64,000 bases of DNA from Thraustochytrium sp. TN22 (lineage: Eukaryota; Sar; Bigyra; Thraustochytrida; Thraustochytriidae): positions 1-64,000 of the forward strand of contig JABLUY010000202.1 of assembly GCA_013306675.1 (NCBI GenBank). Reading direction: 5' to 3'. The position numbers and the translations under genes are program-made. Below are positions 10,801 to 20,900 of this stretch, piece after piece (positions within the stretch are counted from its first letter, which is position 1; each line of letters begins with the position of its first letter). The notes beneath the pieces are model-generated. The model ran no database searches. It saw nothing but the letters and a program-made list of their open reading frames with translations, and had not been told where the DNA came from.

Positions 10801-11403
10801 ATTTTCACCTCGCGCGAGCTCTTTCTCAAGGTGCCCTTCTTTCGCGAGTGCACGGGCAACGGCTTCATCTCCTCGCTCGCCACCTCGCTCACGCCCATGG
10901 TTGCCTTTCAAGACGACGTCATCGTCGAGGAGGGCACGACCGGGGATTGCATGTTCTTCATATCCTCCGGCAAGGTGCTCATCTATGTCGAGGAATTTGT
11001 CAAGGACACGGAGGCTGGCGCTGCGGACAGGGGCGAGGATCAGGATGCCGAGAGCTGGATGCGCCCCAAGACCGTTCCGCTCGCCAGCATCTCGGCGGGC
11101 TCCTTCTTCGGTGAGGTCGCCCTCATTCTGCCCGTGCGCCGCACGGCTTCAGCCAAGGCAACGGCCGTCTCTGTGCTCTACATGCTGGACCGCGAGGCGC
11201 TGCTCACCTCGCTCAAAGACTTTCCCGACATTTACGCTCGCCTTCGCGACATTGCCATCTCGCGAGTGCGCCGCGTTACGCGCAAGCTCAAGGCCCGCGC
11301 CACACATGCCGGCGGCTCCGGCCGTCGCAAGACCTTGCGACTCTCCTTGGAGCGCGACCTCCAGGACGCCGAGGCCTTTGCGCTCAACATGCCCAAGGAC
11401 TGA
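7882..11403 (+). CDS. EF-hand, cyclic-nucleotide-binding cation channel (KCNH/HCN-like) with altered filter
   Basis: 1,173 residues. The first ~110 contain His/Gln-rich tracts, and to ~490 the chain is Ser-rich and disordered. Two EF-hands follow, with loops YDEDGDGAIDSEEL (~512-525) and IDENGDGQVSFKEL (~549-562). The six-helix channel spans about 625-905, and its S4 carries SLKLVRLVRMTKLFRLMRMGR-type repeated basic residues (~750-770). The pore reads KALGQMIGIGFETPP, placing GFE (859-861) where HCN channels have GYG and EAG channels GFG. After S6 come a C-linker and a cNMP-binding domain (~985-1130) with the phosphate-binding cassette FFGEVALILPVRRTASA (1075-1090). The expected role is a plasma or ciliary membrane cation channel opened by voltage and cAMP/cGMP and tuned by calcium. 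Ion selectivity cannot be assumed to be potassium. Length and domain order fit protist CNBD channels; the cytosolic EF-hand pair is less common. Confidence 0.88.
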   Translation: MSDDGDADKHNDGHEEGEGNSGGDAAGLQQLHQEQHQARQHHHHQHLHLHQHPHEYQQQQQQQQQQQQQGLWPTSDYVASPHNDYLIHWGNHGWGEHGHTTEQEAAAAAVTKSQRRKRRLRRLPPGRQPHPDGSSELDSAVSGSPMASQALSDAPKAARHFVGHREEAGAGAALPSPGTQVLSPDAQVLSSSAGALSPGSPESLRFSLQPAPSSPQRVSLDEESTQRVVSEIMLALSKAPQDLLARCGLDALDQPISKQLSSSSSSSMSASRSPGLRRSTTISGRPSSPPAPSEAEGLLREFADLQSRQSVSFEARDKARRASVKLGTTRSQANSRGVSLGPTDASNRASKEASGSTPNPPSVRARAARMTAFFADAVSSKMRRSGAVTPLSWNRSDQSTSGKLQALTSRVLTGSGKRSVSGSVLDDIVELDEIKRAATQNNLGAIKASSHSRELEYMETNVLTAPSLKRLKSNEHLQSQEERLAAPEPAARLSEEELRKVYPDLWDSFRRYDEDGDGAIDSEELASYLEVELGSKIDADDIESFFEAIDENGDGQVSFKELADWYHSIVRSLEMASGVQHGVTVGTIFDVTKFNLGDIAKSLNTPLHMSGGGLLGLPLISELDELVDHSRWWVIHPLSTFHVTWDLAISAVLVVTLITLPLALAFEGFNEHMAAFNLTVDIVFCLDIFKNFFTGYVDADGVTHMLPRKIVIHYMTTWFLPDLISSVPIDLILDHLDGVEGDALTRSTKSLKLVRLVRMTKLFRLMRMGRAAKYVSLWRRFVEDRLKIRIHESTMRMLKLGLLLLMLAHWIGCMQFMICRLMEYPESSWIVVAGLDLMSEEQQYLWSFFKALGQMIGIGFETPPITNLSCMDLNDGWCGVEMWINLGSMYLGSVFYAIMISNISSIIFSMNMASRLYQEKTQQLNEYMRSKRLPPSLRDRVRDYFSLRYSEGKIFNEDAIMKDLSPSLRRDIMIFTSRELFLKVPFFRECTGNGFISSLATSLTPMVAFQDDVIVEEGTTGDCMFFISSGKVLIYVEEFVKDTEAGAADRGEDQDAESWMRPKTVPLASISAGSFFGEVALILPVRRTASAKATAVSVLYMLDREALLTSLKDFPDIYARLRDIAISRVRRVTRKLKARATHAGGSGRRKTLRLSLERDLQDAEAFALNMPKD

Positions 11404-12171
11404 CCCTGGGCCTTTGACTGACTTTAAAAGCCTGCTCAACTGAACTGAACGATCGATTGACTGCAGTGGTGCTGCGTACTCCTCCCTCCCACATCATCGT
11501 TCAAGTTGAGCTCATCCGATTCGAGTGAGTCAGTGGTTCACATCAGTAGCTCGTTGCAGAATGCATGCATGCAGCATGCAACACGCTACCTCTCACCTGA
11601 ACCGCCACACCCGCGTCGATGGGATCGAGTCCTTCTCCCTCAAGACGCGCCCGCTCGACCCAGCCCGGCAGCCTGTCTGCCTGCTTTCATCCACAGGGAC
11701 ACCAGCCAAAGGTCGCCGTCCGTCAACCTCTGCCTTCTTCGTCATGACGTCCGAGTCACGTCGGGTTGAATCAAGGCGGCGGCGCCTTCGCAATCCCCTT
11801 TTCTGGGCCGGCTCCGCTGCTGCAGGAGCTCCGCGCTGAGCGGACGGCGCGCGCGAGCGCCGCGCACGGCGAGGCGCCGCTGGTCAGTGAGCGCGGCCGC
11901 CCTAGGCGCGGAGTCGGTGGCGAAATCGCGGCACGCCCGTGGCGCGGCGACCGGACTCCGCAGCCCTCGCCGCGCGCGCGCAGACCCGAGTCGCTGCTGC
12001 TGCCGCCGCCGCCGCCGCTGCTGCTGCTGCTGCTGCAGGGGACGCCGGCGCTGGCGCTGCTGCCGCCCGCCCGCCAGGGGCCGGCGCGGCGCTCCTGCGC
12101 GCGGCCGGCGCGAGGCGAGGCGGACGACTCGGAGGAGGCCAGGGACCTGGACTTCGTCTACCGCGCCAAAC
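11404..12171. other. Spacer, CTG/CCG repeats before the reductase-fold gene
   Basis: No gene is supported. The sequence is moderately AT-rich just after 11403, then becomes GC-rich with a (CTG/CCG)n tract at about 11995-12040. The downstream gene's frame stays open from 11887, but that translation is a poly-Cys/Arg artefact of the repeat, so it is treated as leader. Confidence 0.5.
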
Positions 12172-13152
12172 ATGGCGGGCGACGACGCGGACAGCGAGGT
12201 CAAGGCGGAGCGCGGGCCCGTAGCGAAGGCGCTGGCCGGTGCCGGCGCGCTGGCTGTGGTCTGGGGCCTGGGCGTGGCGCTCATGTTCCTCGGCAAAGGC
12301 CGCGCGGACCCGTTCGTGCCGAAGCTGAGCATCCTGCAGACCACGGCGGTGCTGAGCTACGGCATCAACGCGCTAGTCTTTGTGCACGCGTATGCCGCGC
12401 AGACGGAGAAGTTCTTTGACCTCACTGGGAGCCTCACGTACCTGACGTGCACCTGGTACTCGTACGCGGCGGGCTACAAGAGCGCGGACGGGCTTAAGCT
12501 GCGCCCGCTGCTGGCCAGCGTGCTCGTAACCATCTGGGCGGTTCGCCTCGGCAGCTTCTTGTTCAAGCGCATCCTGCGCGACGGCAAGGACGGCCGGTTC
12601 GACAAGATCAAGCCCAACTTTTTCTACTTCTTCACGGTCTGGAACGTGCAGGGCCTCTGGGTGTACCTCACGGCCTACACGGTGTACATCACCAATGCGT
12701 CCACCTCGGCCTCGGACCTGGGCGTCGTGGACTACGTTGGCCTGGCCATTTGGATTGTGGGCTTCTCCATCGAGGCGCTGGCGGACCACCAGAAGACGGT
12801 CTGGCGGGAAAACCAAGCCAATCGCAATCACTTCATCGAGTACGGCCTGTGGTATTACTCGCGCCATCCGAACTACTTTGGCGAATGGACGCTGTGGACC
12901 GGTATGTTCGTGTTCTGTGCGTCCACCTTTGAGGGCACGCAGTGGGCCGCCGTCCTCTCGCCGATCTTTGTGTTTTGTCTGCTCAACTTCATTTCCGGCG
13001 TGCCCATGCTCGAGAAGCGCGCTGACGAGAAGTGGGGTGGCCAGCCCGACTACGAGAACTACAAGGCCACCACCAGTGTCTTTTTTATCCTCCCCAAGCT
13101 AGGCCGCCGCTCTCGCGAGACAGAAACGCTCATTCAGCAACAGCAGCAATAG
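12172..13152 (+). CDS. DUF1295 / steroid 5-alpha-reductase-fold membrane protein
   Basis: 326 residues from the ATG at 12172 (MAGDDADSEV), chosen because upstream in-frame sequence is repeat-derived. About seven hydrophobic helices are visible. The C-terminal signature of the family is clear: WRENQANRNHFIEYGLWYYS, then RHPNYFGEW and, near the end, KRADEKWGGQPDYENYK. This resembles DUF1295 and the C-terminal domain of 3-oxo-5-alpha-steroid 4-dehydrogenases and isoprenylcysteine methyltransferases. Members are NADPH-dependent double-bond reductases or of unknown activity. The substrate here is unknown, with a sterol or lipid inferred. The C-terminus ends in a short polyglutamine tract. Confidence 0.85.
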   Translation: MAGDDADSEVKAERGPVAKALAGAGALAVVWGLGVALMFLGKGRADPFVPKLSILQTTAVLSYGINALVFVHAYAAQTEKFFDLTGSLTYLTCTWYSYAAGYKSADGLKLRPLLASVLVTIWAVRLGSFLFKRILRDGKDGRFDKIKPNFFYFFTVWNVQGLWVYLTAYTVYITNASTSASDLGVVDYVGLAIWIVGFSIEALADHQKTVWRENQANRNHFIEYGLWYYSRHPNYFGEWTLWTGMFVFCASTFEGTQWAAVLSPIFVFCLLNFISGVPMLEKRADEKWGGQPDYENYKATTSVFFILPKLGRRSRETETLIQQQQQ

Positions 13153-13297
13153 CTGCAGCGCGAGAAAAGCAAGCAAGGGCAACTGCAAGCAAATACTCGC
13201 AGATACCGTTTACATACCACACAAAGACAGCGACACGGACATGCCCTTCCTCCTCTTCCTCGCATGTAAGCTTAGATTCACGCTTGTGCCCTTTTTA

Positions 13298-13924
13298 TTA
13301 TGGTTCTCCTTGCCTTTGCATCGCGCAAGCCTCACAGTAGGATAAGATGCAAATGCTGCAATGATGCAGTCTCGAGTCCGCCGGGAACCTCTTCCTGCAC
13401 TTATCGCATACAAAACCCTTCTCGTACGCTTTCTGGCCCGTACGTTGCACCATATCGGATGCGGCAACGGGTATGTAGGTGTGCCCAATGCTTTCGAAGC
13501 ACATCGCAACACGGTTTGGAGATCCCCGTTCGCTGGGATGGACGGACACATTTTGTCGCCGAACGCAGATGCACACGCCAACGATGCCAAAACAGCACAA
13601 AGCTGCGATCACAGCCCCAATAATGATGCCAACCATCAGACCCGTGCCGGCGCCGCCGTTGTTGTCATCGCACCACACAAGATTCGCTACCATGCATGAC
13701 TGGAATACATGGTAAAGGGAATGGGCTTCTGGAACTCTCTCCAGGTGGTACTTGGCCTGAAGGGCGAGACTGTCAAGGTGGGCATTGCAGTCGAAATCAG
13801 CCTGGCACGCGCTGTGTGACTCGCTGCACGGGTACTCCATCCAGTACTGCACATTCTCCCATCCGTCATCGTTCTCTGTCAGATTCGCCGGTGAACGAGG
13901 CACGCAATGCTCCGTGTCGCCCAT
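13298..13924 (-). CDS. Small Cys-rich single-pass protein with a C-terminal zinc-binding motif
   Basis: 208 residues, family not recognised. Residues 1-90 contain six cysteines and an N-glycosylation motif (NLT), consistent with an exposed domain. One helix lies at about 98-122 (GLMVGIIIGAVIAALCCFGIVG), followed by RR, which suggests a cytosolic C-terminus. That tail ends in CDKCRKRFPADSRLHHCSIC then SYCEAC, a cross-brace-like set of Cys/His pairs that could bind two zinc ions, as in ZZ or C1-like fingers. No signal peptide is visible, although the topology asks for one. The ATG lies only ~15 bases from a tandem repeat (13939-14290), so an upstream exon may be missing from this model. Confidence 0.6.
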   Translation of the reverse strand: MGDTEHCVPRSPANLTENDDGWENVQYWMEYPCSESHSACQADFDCNAHLDSLALQAKYHLERVPEAHSLYHVFQSCMVANLVWCDDNNGGAGTGLMVGIIIGAVIAALCCFGIVGVCICVRRQNVSVHPSERGSPNRVAMCFESIGHTYIPVAASDMVQRTGQKAYEKGFVCDKCRKRFPADSRLHHCSICILSYCEACAMQRQGEP

Positions 13925-13938
13925 ACGTGCCGCCCCTG

Positions 13939-14290
13939 CGCTCTATCGCACACTGCACGGCGCGGCGCGGAGCGGCGTAGCGCGCTGCTCGACGCCGCGC
14001 CGCGTAGTCCGGCTCTGCACTGCTGGTGCTGGTTGCGGCGTGGTGCAGCGCGCAGTGCTGCTCGACACGCGCTCTATCACATCACAAACTGCACGGCGCG
14101 GCGCGGAGCGGCGTAGCGCTGCTTGACGCCGCGCCGCGTAGTCCTGCTCTGCGCTGCTGTGCTGGTTGCGGCGTGGAGAAGCGCGCAGTGCTGCTCGACG
14201 CCGCGCCGCGTAGTCCTGCACTGCAGTGCTGTTCTGGTTGCGGCGCGGAGCGGCGCGCAGTGCTGCTCGACGTCGCGGCATCTTGTGCCA
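13939..14290. repeat. GC-rich tandem repeat, ~70 and ~130 bp periods
   Basis: The core GACGCCGCGCCGCGTAGTCC followed by a TGCTGGTTGCGGCG-like block recurs at about 13990, 14127 and 14200. The preceding block, CTGCACGGCGCGGCGCGGAG, recurs about 130 bp apart (near 13952 and 14090). Copies differ by a few substitutions and small gaps. Every frame is open through it, producing spurious Arg/Ala ORFs on both strands. No terminal repeats or coding content indicate a transposon. Confidence 0.75.
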
Positions 14291-14914
14291 CTGTACTGAA
14301 CTGCAGTGCTGGTTCGCGAAGCAAGTTGGCGAATTCAAGTTATTAATTTTGAGTATTAGTCAGTTTTGACCTGGAACGGATCTTTCTGTGCCTAATTATA
14401 ATTGGACGGATGGAGGCCGGTCAATGAGGATGACAAGGTCGTCGAACCCACGGTCGAGATGAGACTCGCCGGAAGCCTGTTGTGAGAGCTCGTTCGCGCA
14501 CCTGATCCTGCACACACGAAGTAAGTTACTTGAATCATGGACGGCGCGGGTGACGCGAGCGCAGCAGCCCGGGGGTGGACATACGGGGGGTGGGGCGATG
14601 TGGAATCCGCGACCAGAGGCGTTCATTTGCCACAATCCTGTTCACGGTAGCTCGAGCCCCCAAAGTTGACCCCAGCTCAGCTCATCGTGCCACAGTGGAT
14701 TGGGCTGTCTCGTCAAGCGACATGACGATCCCATTTTCGCGAAAGCAGGCGAACGGGATGCACGCAAGGTAAAGATGGTCCGTGTAATTTCACATCCAGT
14801 TTGACGGCTGCACGAAGTACTCCTCCCGAACTTGGACGCACGGGATGGGTGCAGCCTTTAGCGAAGCGATCGAATTCCGAACAGACCTCGAACCACCGCA
14901 CGAAAGAGCAAAAG
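14291..14914. other. Spacer upstream of the acyl-AMP ligase gene
   Basis: This is lower-GC sequence than its surroundings, with a short AT-rich patch at about 14338-14405 and nothing resembling a gene. The ligase frame is open from 14801, but residues before 14915 have no family similarity. Confidence 0.5.
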
Positions 14915-17900
14915 ATGCTTTCAACGCATGCGCAAGCTGAGACCCTGTGCGAGAGCGCCGTACGCTTCGCCAAGGAGCAGCCGGACCGCCAAGTCTTCGT
15001 TTGGCTCGATGACAAAGGCAAGGAGGCCGCCGCCATGACGCGCGCCGAGCTGGTCACCAAAGCGCTTGGCGTTGCGAACACCATGGAAAAGGCCTGGGAC
15101 GTGCAGCGCGGCGACTTGGTCCTGCTCGTGTTCTTCCCGGGAGCCGACTTCGTCATCGCGATGATGGCCTGCCTGCTCGGCGGCTTCGTTGCCGTGCCTG
15201 TGTACCCGCCGGACCCGAACAATCCCAAGGCCGGCCTCCTGAAGATGTCCAAGGCCGTCGAGGGGACGGGACTCAAGCATGCACTGTCGCACACGAGCTT
15301 CTTGCGCGCCCGTCGTCTCCTCATTGGCGCAAGCAAGTTCCCACAGGGCCTCAAGTGGCACGACATGCGCAAGGCCAAGGCGGCGCGTGCCATCTCGGCA
15401 CCGTGGCCGACCGCGTCCTCCGATCTTGCCTTCGTGCAGTTCTCCAGCGGAAGCACGGGCGACCCCAAGGGCGTCTGCGTCACACATGGTAACTTAAATG
15501 CCAACCTCGCCAGCATCCAGGCCGCCATGAAGGTCAACGAGGACACCGTCGGCGTGACGTGGGTGCCTTTTTACCACGACATGGGCCTCGTGGGCGCCAT
15601 CCTCACGACGATCAACGCCGGCGCCCTCATGGTGGCCATGTCGCCAATGAGCTTTCTGCGCAGCCCGCTTGCGTGGTTGCAAGCCATCTCCGACTACAAG
15701 GGCACCATGACGTGCGCGCCGAACTTTGCGTACGAGCTGGCCGCGCGAAAGGTACAGCCGGCGCAGCGCGCGCAGCTCGACTTGTCCAGCTGCACGCGCT
15801 ACTCGAACGGCGCCGAGCCCGTGCGATGGGAGACGCTGAAGCGCTTTGTCGACGCCTTTCGCGGCCAGGGCGTGCGCATGGAGCACATGGATCCGTTCTA
15901 CGGCATTGCGGAGAACGTCGTGCTGCTCTCGACGCACCAGCCACCGCGCGCGCCGCTCGTCATTCGCCTGCGCAGCGACTTCGCGCGACTTCCCGGCTCG
16001 CACATCGAGCTGGCCACGCAGGACGACGTCGACGCGATTGCGCTCGTAGGCAACGGCAAGCCTGGCCCAGGCATCACCATTCTCGCCCTCCACCCGGCGA
16101 CGCGCGAGCCGGTCCCGCCCGACCACGTCGGCGAGCTCTGGGTGGCCGGCCCGTCCAAAGTCTGCACGTACATGGGGCGGCCAGACACCTCCAAGGAACT
16201 GCTCAACGCGGAGTTCGCCAAGCCGGACGGAAGGACATACCTGCGCACCGGCGACATGGGTTTCATCCACCAGGACGAGGTCTTTGTGTGCGGACGCATC
16301 AAGGACATGCTCATCGTGCGCGGGCGCAACATCTTCCCGCAGGACGTGGAGGCGACTGTAGACGCCTGTAGCGCCGACATCCGGCCCGGCTGCTGCGCCG
16401 CCTTCTGCCTTGAGGACTCTGAGGACGTCGTGGTGGTCGCCGAGGTGCGCGACGCCAAACACAAGAACGTGGCACACCTCACCAACGCCGTGCGAGCGGC
16501 CATTGCTGGCGACCACGGGTTTTCGCCCCTCGCTGTGGTGCTCATCAAACCGCGCACCGTTCCCAAGACCACCAGCGGCAAGATCCGACGCAGCGCGACG
16601 CGGGATGCCTACATGCAGGGCCAGCTCGCTATCATCGCTCAGAGCGGCGGTTCCCAGGCTGCTGATGTCGAGCATGCTGATGTCGAGGCGGCTGATTTGG
16701 CGCCGCTTTGGGAGTTCTTTAAGACGGCCGTGGCCCTGGACCTGCATACCGATCCGGCGCAGATGAGGTCTTTCTTGAAAGAACTTCACCTGGATCCCAG
16801 CACGCCCGGCATGGAGGATCTGGAAGACTACTTGGACCAATCCGTGAGCCTGACGCCCTTCGTGGAGACGCTGCGCACCGTGTTGGAGGCACAAACCGTT
16901 CTCGCGGGCTTCGTCGTCGAGATGCTCCAGGCCCACCTTACTTCTACTCCCCAGGCCGACGACCTCCGCGGGCCGCTAAGCTTCTTGTTGCTCGTGAACG
17001 TCTTCGTGGAGCGCCTCAAGGACTGTGCCGTCTATGCAGCCGTCATGCCGTCGCTGCTGGAGCGCATCGGTCGGCGCCACGCAGACCTCGAGGCCGAGTC
17101 GTGGTTCATGACCGTCAAGAAGGGTCTTCTGGTTTGGCCGGCGCGCTCCATTCTCGAAGCAGCTGTCCAGGGCCGCAAGCTCCGCGACGACCCCCGCGTG
17201 CTCAGCCTGAACATCCTGGCCGCGGTCATGGCCGAACGCATGGAGGCAAAGACGCAGCGCAAGGAGCCAACGCCGTCCGCCATCTGCGGCGCAGCGCTCA
17301 GCGAGGCGGCGTTGCAGAGGGCCGCCAAGCCTGTGCCGGGCAGCCTTTACGCGCAGGCGTACGTGGCCTGGAACTTTGCCTTTCTCGAGCGCGTGAGACC
17401 CATGGGCGATGCAGCGAGCGACCGTGCTTTTCAGGCGATCCTGTTTTTGCCAAGTATTGCGCAGGCACAGTCCATGGACGACCTGATGCGTAATCGCCTC
17501 ACCTCGCTTCTCCTGCTCTTTGGCGCTGACCTCACACAGGTCTTCCAGAGCCGAGGGGCCGCGGCGTTGGCAGCGAGCTACACGACTTCTGCAGACCTCG
17601 CACTGACGCGCATCACGCCACGTCTGGGCGTCGCCCACGCGGAGACCGTCGCCGTGGATCTCATGGCCCGCTATGGCCCGGTGGAGCAAAGCGCCGATGC
17701 AAAGTCCGTGGTCGCTCGCTGCAACCACGTGCTCCGCCAGTTGCTCGACGGCGACAGCATGGTCCCAGGTCTTTTTGCGCAAACCTGGGCCGACATCGGC
17801 GGCGCCAGGACGTTGGTGGACGCAGCGCCTACCGACCTGACACCACTCTGGCAGCTCTTCGACGCAGTCTCGGCGCTCGGCCTCTGCACCGACCCACAGC

Positions 17901-20900
17901 AAATGAGGCGCCTCATGGACGAGCTCCACCTGGGCTATGACGCGCCTGGTATGGAGGACCTGGCAGTCTACCTGGAGGCGCCCGTGAGTCTGGCCGGTTT
18001 TGTGGATACGCTCCGCAATGCTCTGCAGGCACAGCCGACCCTCGCCGCCTTTGTGCTCAACCTCCTGCCGCACGACGCTGCGCACCATTTTGTCCGCGCT
18101 GAGGCGCTTCGCGGCCCACTGAGTTTTCTCTTGCTCGTGAATCTTTTCGTGGACCTCATGTGCGATCCGTCAAAGTTTTCCGCCTCGATGCCTGCCGTGA
18201 TCGAGCGCACCATGAGCCAGTACCGGGCAATGGACAGCCGAGCCTGGTTCGGGGTCGTGAAGCCAGGGCTGGTAACCTGGGCGATGCGCGCCTCGCTGCA
18301 GGCTCCTGCGCAGGGCAAGGCCGCAGCGGCCCTGGACGAGAGCTTCCTGGGCCTCAACATTCAGGTGGCTGCAGCCGCAGAGGTCTTTGACGCGCCGTCC
18401 GCGAGCAAGCTGACGCCATCCGCGGTTCTGGGCGTGGCACTCAACGAAGTCTGCATGGGTCGCGCCAGCTCGCGCGTTAGCGTGGCCTCGTTCGTGCAGG
18501 CCTACATCGTGTGGAACTTTGCATTTTTCGAGAGCTACCAGCCCAACAAGAACACCCTCGTGGATCGCGCCTTTCAGGCTGTCCTCTTTGCGCCCAGCGT
18601 CACCGCATCGACCTCCCTCACGGAGTTTGTATTCCGGCACTTGGTGTCGCTGCAGCTTTTGCTCGGCGCAGACGAGAGCCACGTCTTCCAGGATAGCCCG
18701 TTCTTTGACAGCATCAAGGTGATGGCTGCCTGCTCGCGCGTTGCGCAAGATTTCGGCGTCACCAGAGTCGAAGAGGCCGCGCTCAGCTTGGCGCGTCTTC
18801 ACGGACCCACTGAGATGGCCGCAAGCATCGGCTCTGTCATTGAGCGCTGTGACCACGTCCTCACCACCGACATGGACGCGCAGGTCTCGGTCGACCTCTG
18901 GCTCAACACGTGGACGGACGACTACCAGGTGGAGACCAAGTCGGTCGACATCGGGAGCACGCCCGGGGAGCGGCTGGACTGGCTGCTGCGCAGCGCCCGA
19001 CGTAGCATCGGTAACGCCGTCCTCAGCCCGGACGATGACCTCTTTGAGAGCGGCATGAGTTCCGTGGCCATGGTGGAGATCGCAGGCCGGGTCGAGCTTT
19101 TCATCACCTCCGGCGGTGCTGCCGAAGACGCCAGCCTGGACCCGGACTTTATCGCTCAGCACCGCACGGTGCGCGCGCTGGCTGCGGCCGCGGAGGTCAA
19201 GCGCGCCGAAGCCATCCGCCAGGAGGACCTGCGCCAGCTGCGTAGCCCGGCGCTGCCCGTGGCCGTCGCCGGTGCGTTGCAATTCTTTGGCGTCTGGCTC
19301 ATCTTCTTCGAGATGGCCGCCGCCATTGTGCCGGCCTATCACTACGGCTACTGGGTGCGCTTTGAGAGCGGCCTGGGCGAGCCCTGGGCCTACTACCGCG
19401 TCACGGAGTCCACGAGCATGTTTGGTGTTCTCATGGCGTTCGTGATTCCTGCCTGGGTGCTCACCTTCTCGATGCTGGTTGTGCTCACCAAGTGGCTCGT
19501 GGTCGGTCGCTGGTCGCCGCGCGAGGTTGCCATCAATTCGGTGCCGTACCTGCGCTGGTGGCTGGTCGACCGCCTCACGCACATGTGGGAGACCGCGGTG
19601 GGCCGCTGGATCCTCAACACGCCCCTGCTGAATATCTTCTACACTCTCCTCGGCGGTAATATCGCGTTCTCGGCGAAGATCAAGGCGTTTCTGCGTGACC
19701 TGGACCTTGTCACAGTCGGCTGCAGCGCGGTTGTGAAGGGTGAGGTGGTGTGCCGCGCCTTTGACGCCAAAGCACGCACACTGCGCTTCCGCCACGTGCG
19801 CCTTGGTGCGGCCAGTCAGCTGCGCCCGGGATCCATGGTCATGCTGGGCGCCACCGTGGGCCGCGGCGCTCAGATCGCGACGCTCGACGTCGTGCAGGAA
19901 GGCACACAGGTCCCGGACGCCAGGGACGACGCCGACACGCGGGATGATGCTGCCGCCCGTGCCAACGCGGCCATGGCACTCTTCGAGCTCGTGGCCAAAC
20001 TCTTCATCATGTGTGCCTTTCTGGTGCTCTACTTCAATGCTTCGGTGGTCAATGTCCTCATCTGGGACGCCTGCGGCTACCCGGACAGCTTCCGCTACGC
20101 TGACCTCGCGTACTGGGCGAGTTCCTACTACGTGACCGCCTGCTGCATGTCGTTCGTCGCGGTGGCATTCAAGTGGGTTCTGGTGGGTCGCCTGCGGGCG
20201 GGCCCTGTGACACCGAGCACTCTGCGTGGGCTGCGCCATTGGGCGGCCGACTACCTGTGGTCGCTGCTGTGGGGGACCTGGGTCATCTTTTTCGATGAAA
20301 CGCGCTCGCTGATGATCTACCTGCGTGCCCTGGGCGCCTCGTTGGATGACTATGCCTTCATCTCCAGCGCTCTGTGGATGTGTCCCTCCAACGCGGACAT
20401 GGTCGTGATGGGCAAGGGATCCATGGCCGGGCTCATTTTCATCGAGGCCGAGGCTAATGGCCAGCGCGGCCACGTACAAATCGGCGATGACTGCGAGGTT
20501 GGCCTCTTCGCGGCCATTGGCTTTGGGGCCACCATGCAGCCTCACTCAAGTCTCGCCACGCTCAGCACTCTATCGCAGGGCGAGGTGTTGCAAACGGGCC
20601 ACCGAAAGTTTCGCGGCGCTACCTTCCCGGTGGCTGAGTATGACGCCAACAAGGAGCCCTCTCCGCCCTGGAGCCTTTGGGAGGAAGTCTTCGTGCTCTT
20701 GTTTCGCGCGCTGATTCTCGTCACGATTGTCATCGCCTTGATCCCGGCGTACGAATTCGCCAATTTCGTACTCTTTGACGCCGCCCTGCAGCGCGACTTC
20801 GCGATCCTTCTGCTCGCCGTCAGCCTGTGGCTCGCGCTTTTGGGACTAGCCCTCACGCAGCGCCTCCTTGCGCTCGTCGTGCTCGGAACAAGCCGCGACC

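Noticed and set aside
12172-13152. Isoprenylcysteine carboxyl methyltransferase call
   Set aside because: The C-terminal RHPNYFGEW and KRADEKWGGQPDY pattern fits the DUF1295/steroid-reductase group better; the shared fold explains the resemblance.
13939-14290. Transposable element remnant
   Set aside because: No terminal repeats, target-site duplication, poly(A) tail or coding remnant; only tandem GC-rich units.
18170-20545. 791-codon minus-strand ORF inside the megasynthase gene
   Set aside because: It is antisense to clearly conserved ligase, carrier and membrane sequence; its translation is His/Arg/Gly-rich with no domain. GC3 bias opens the antisense frame.
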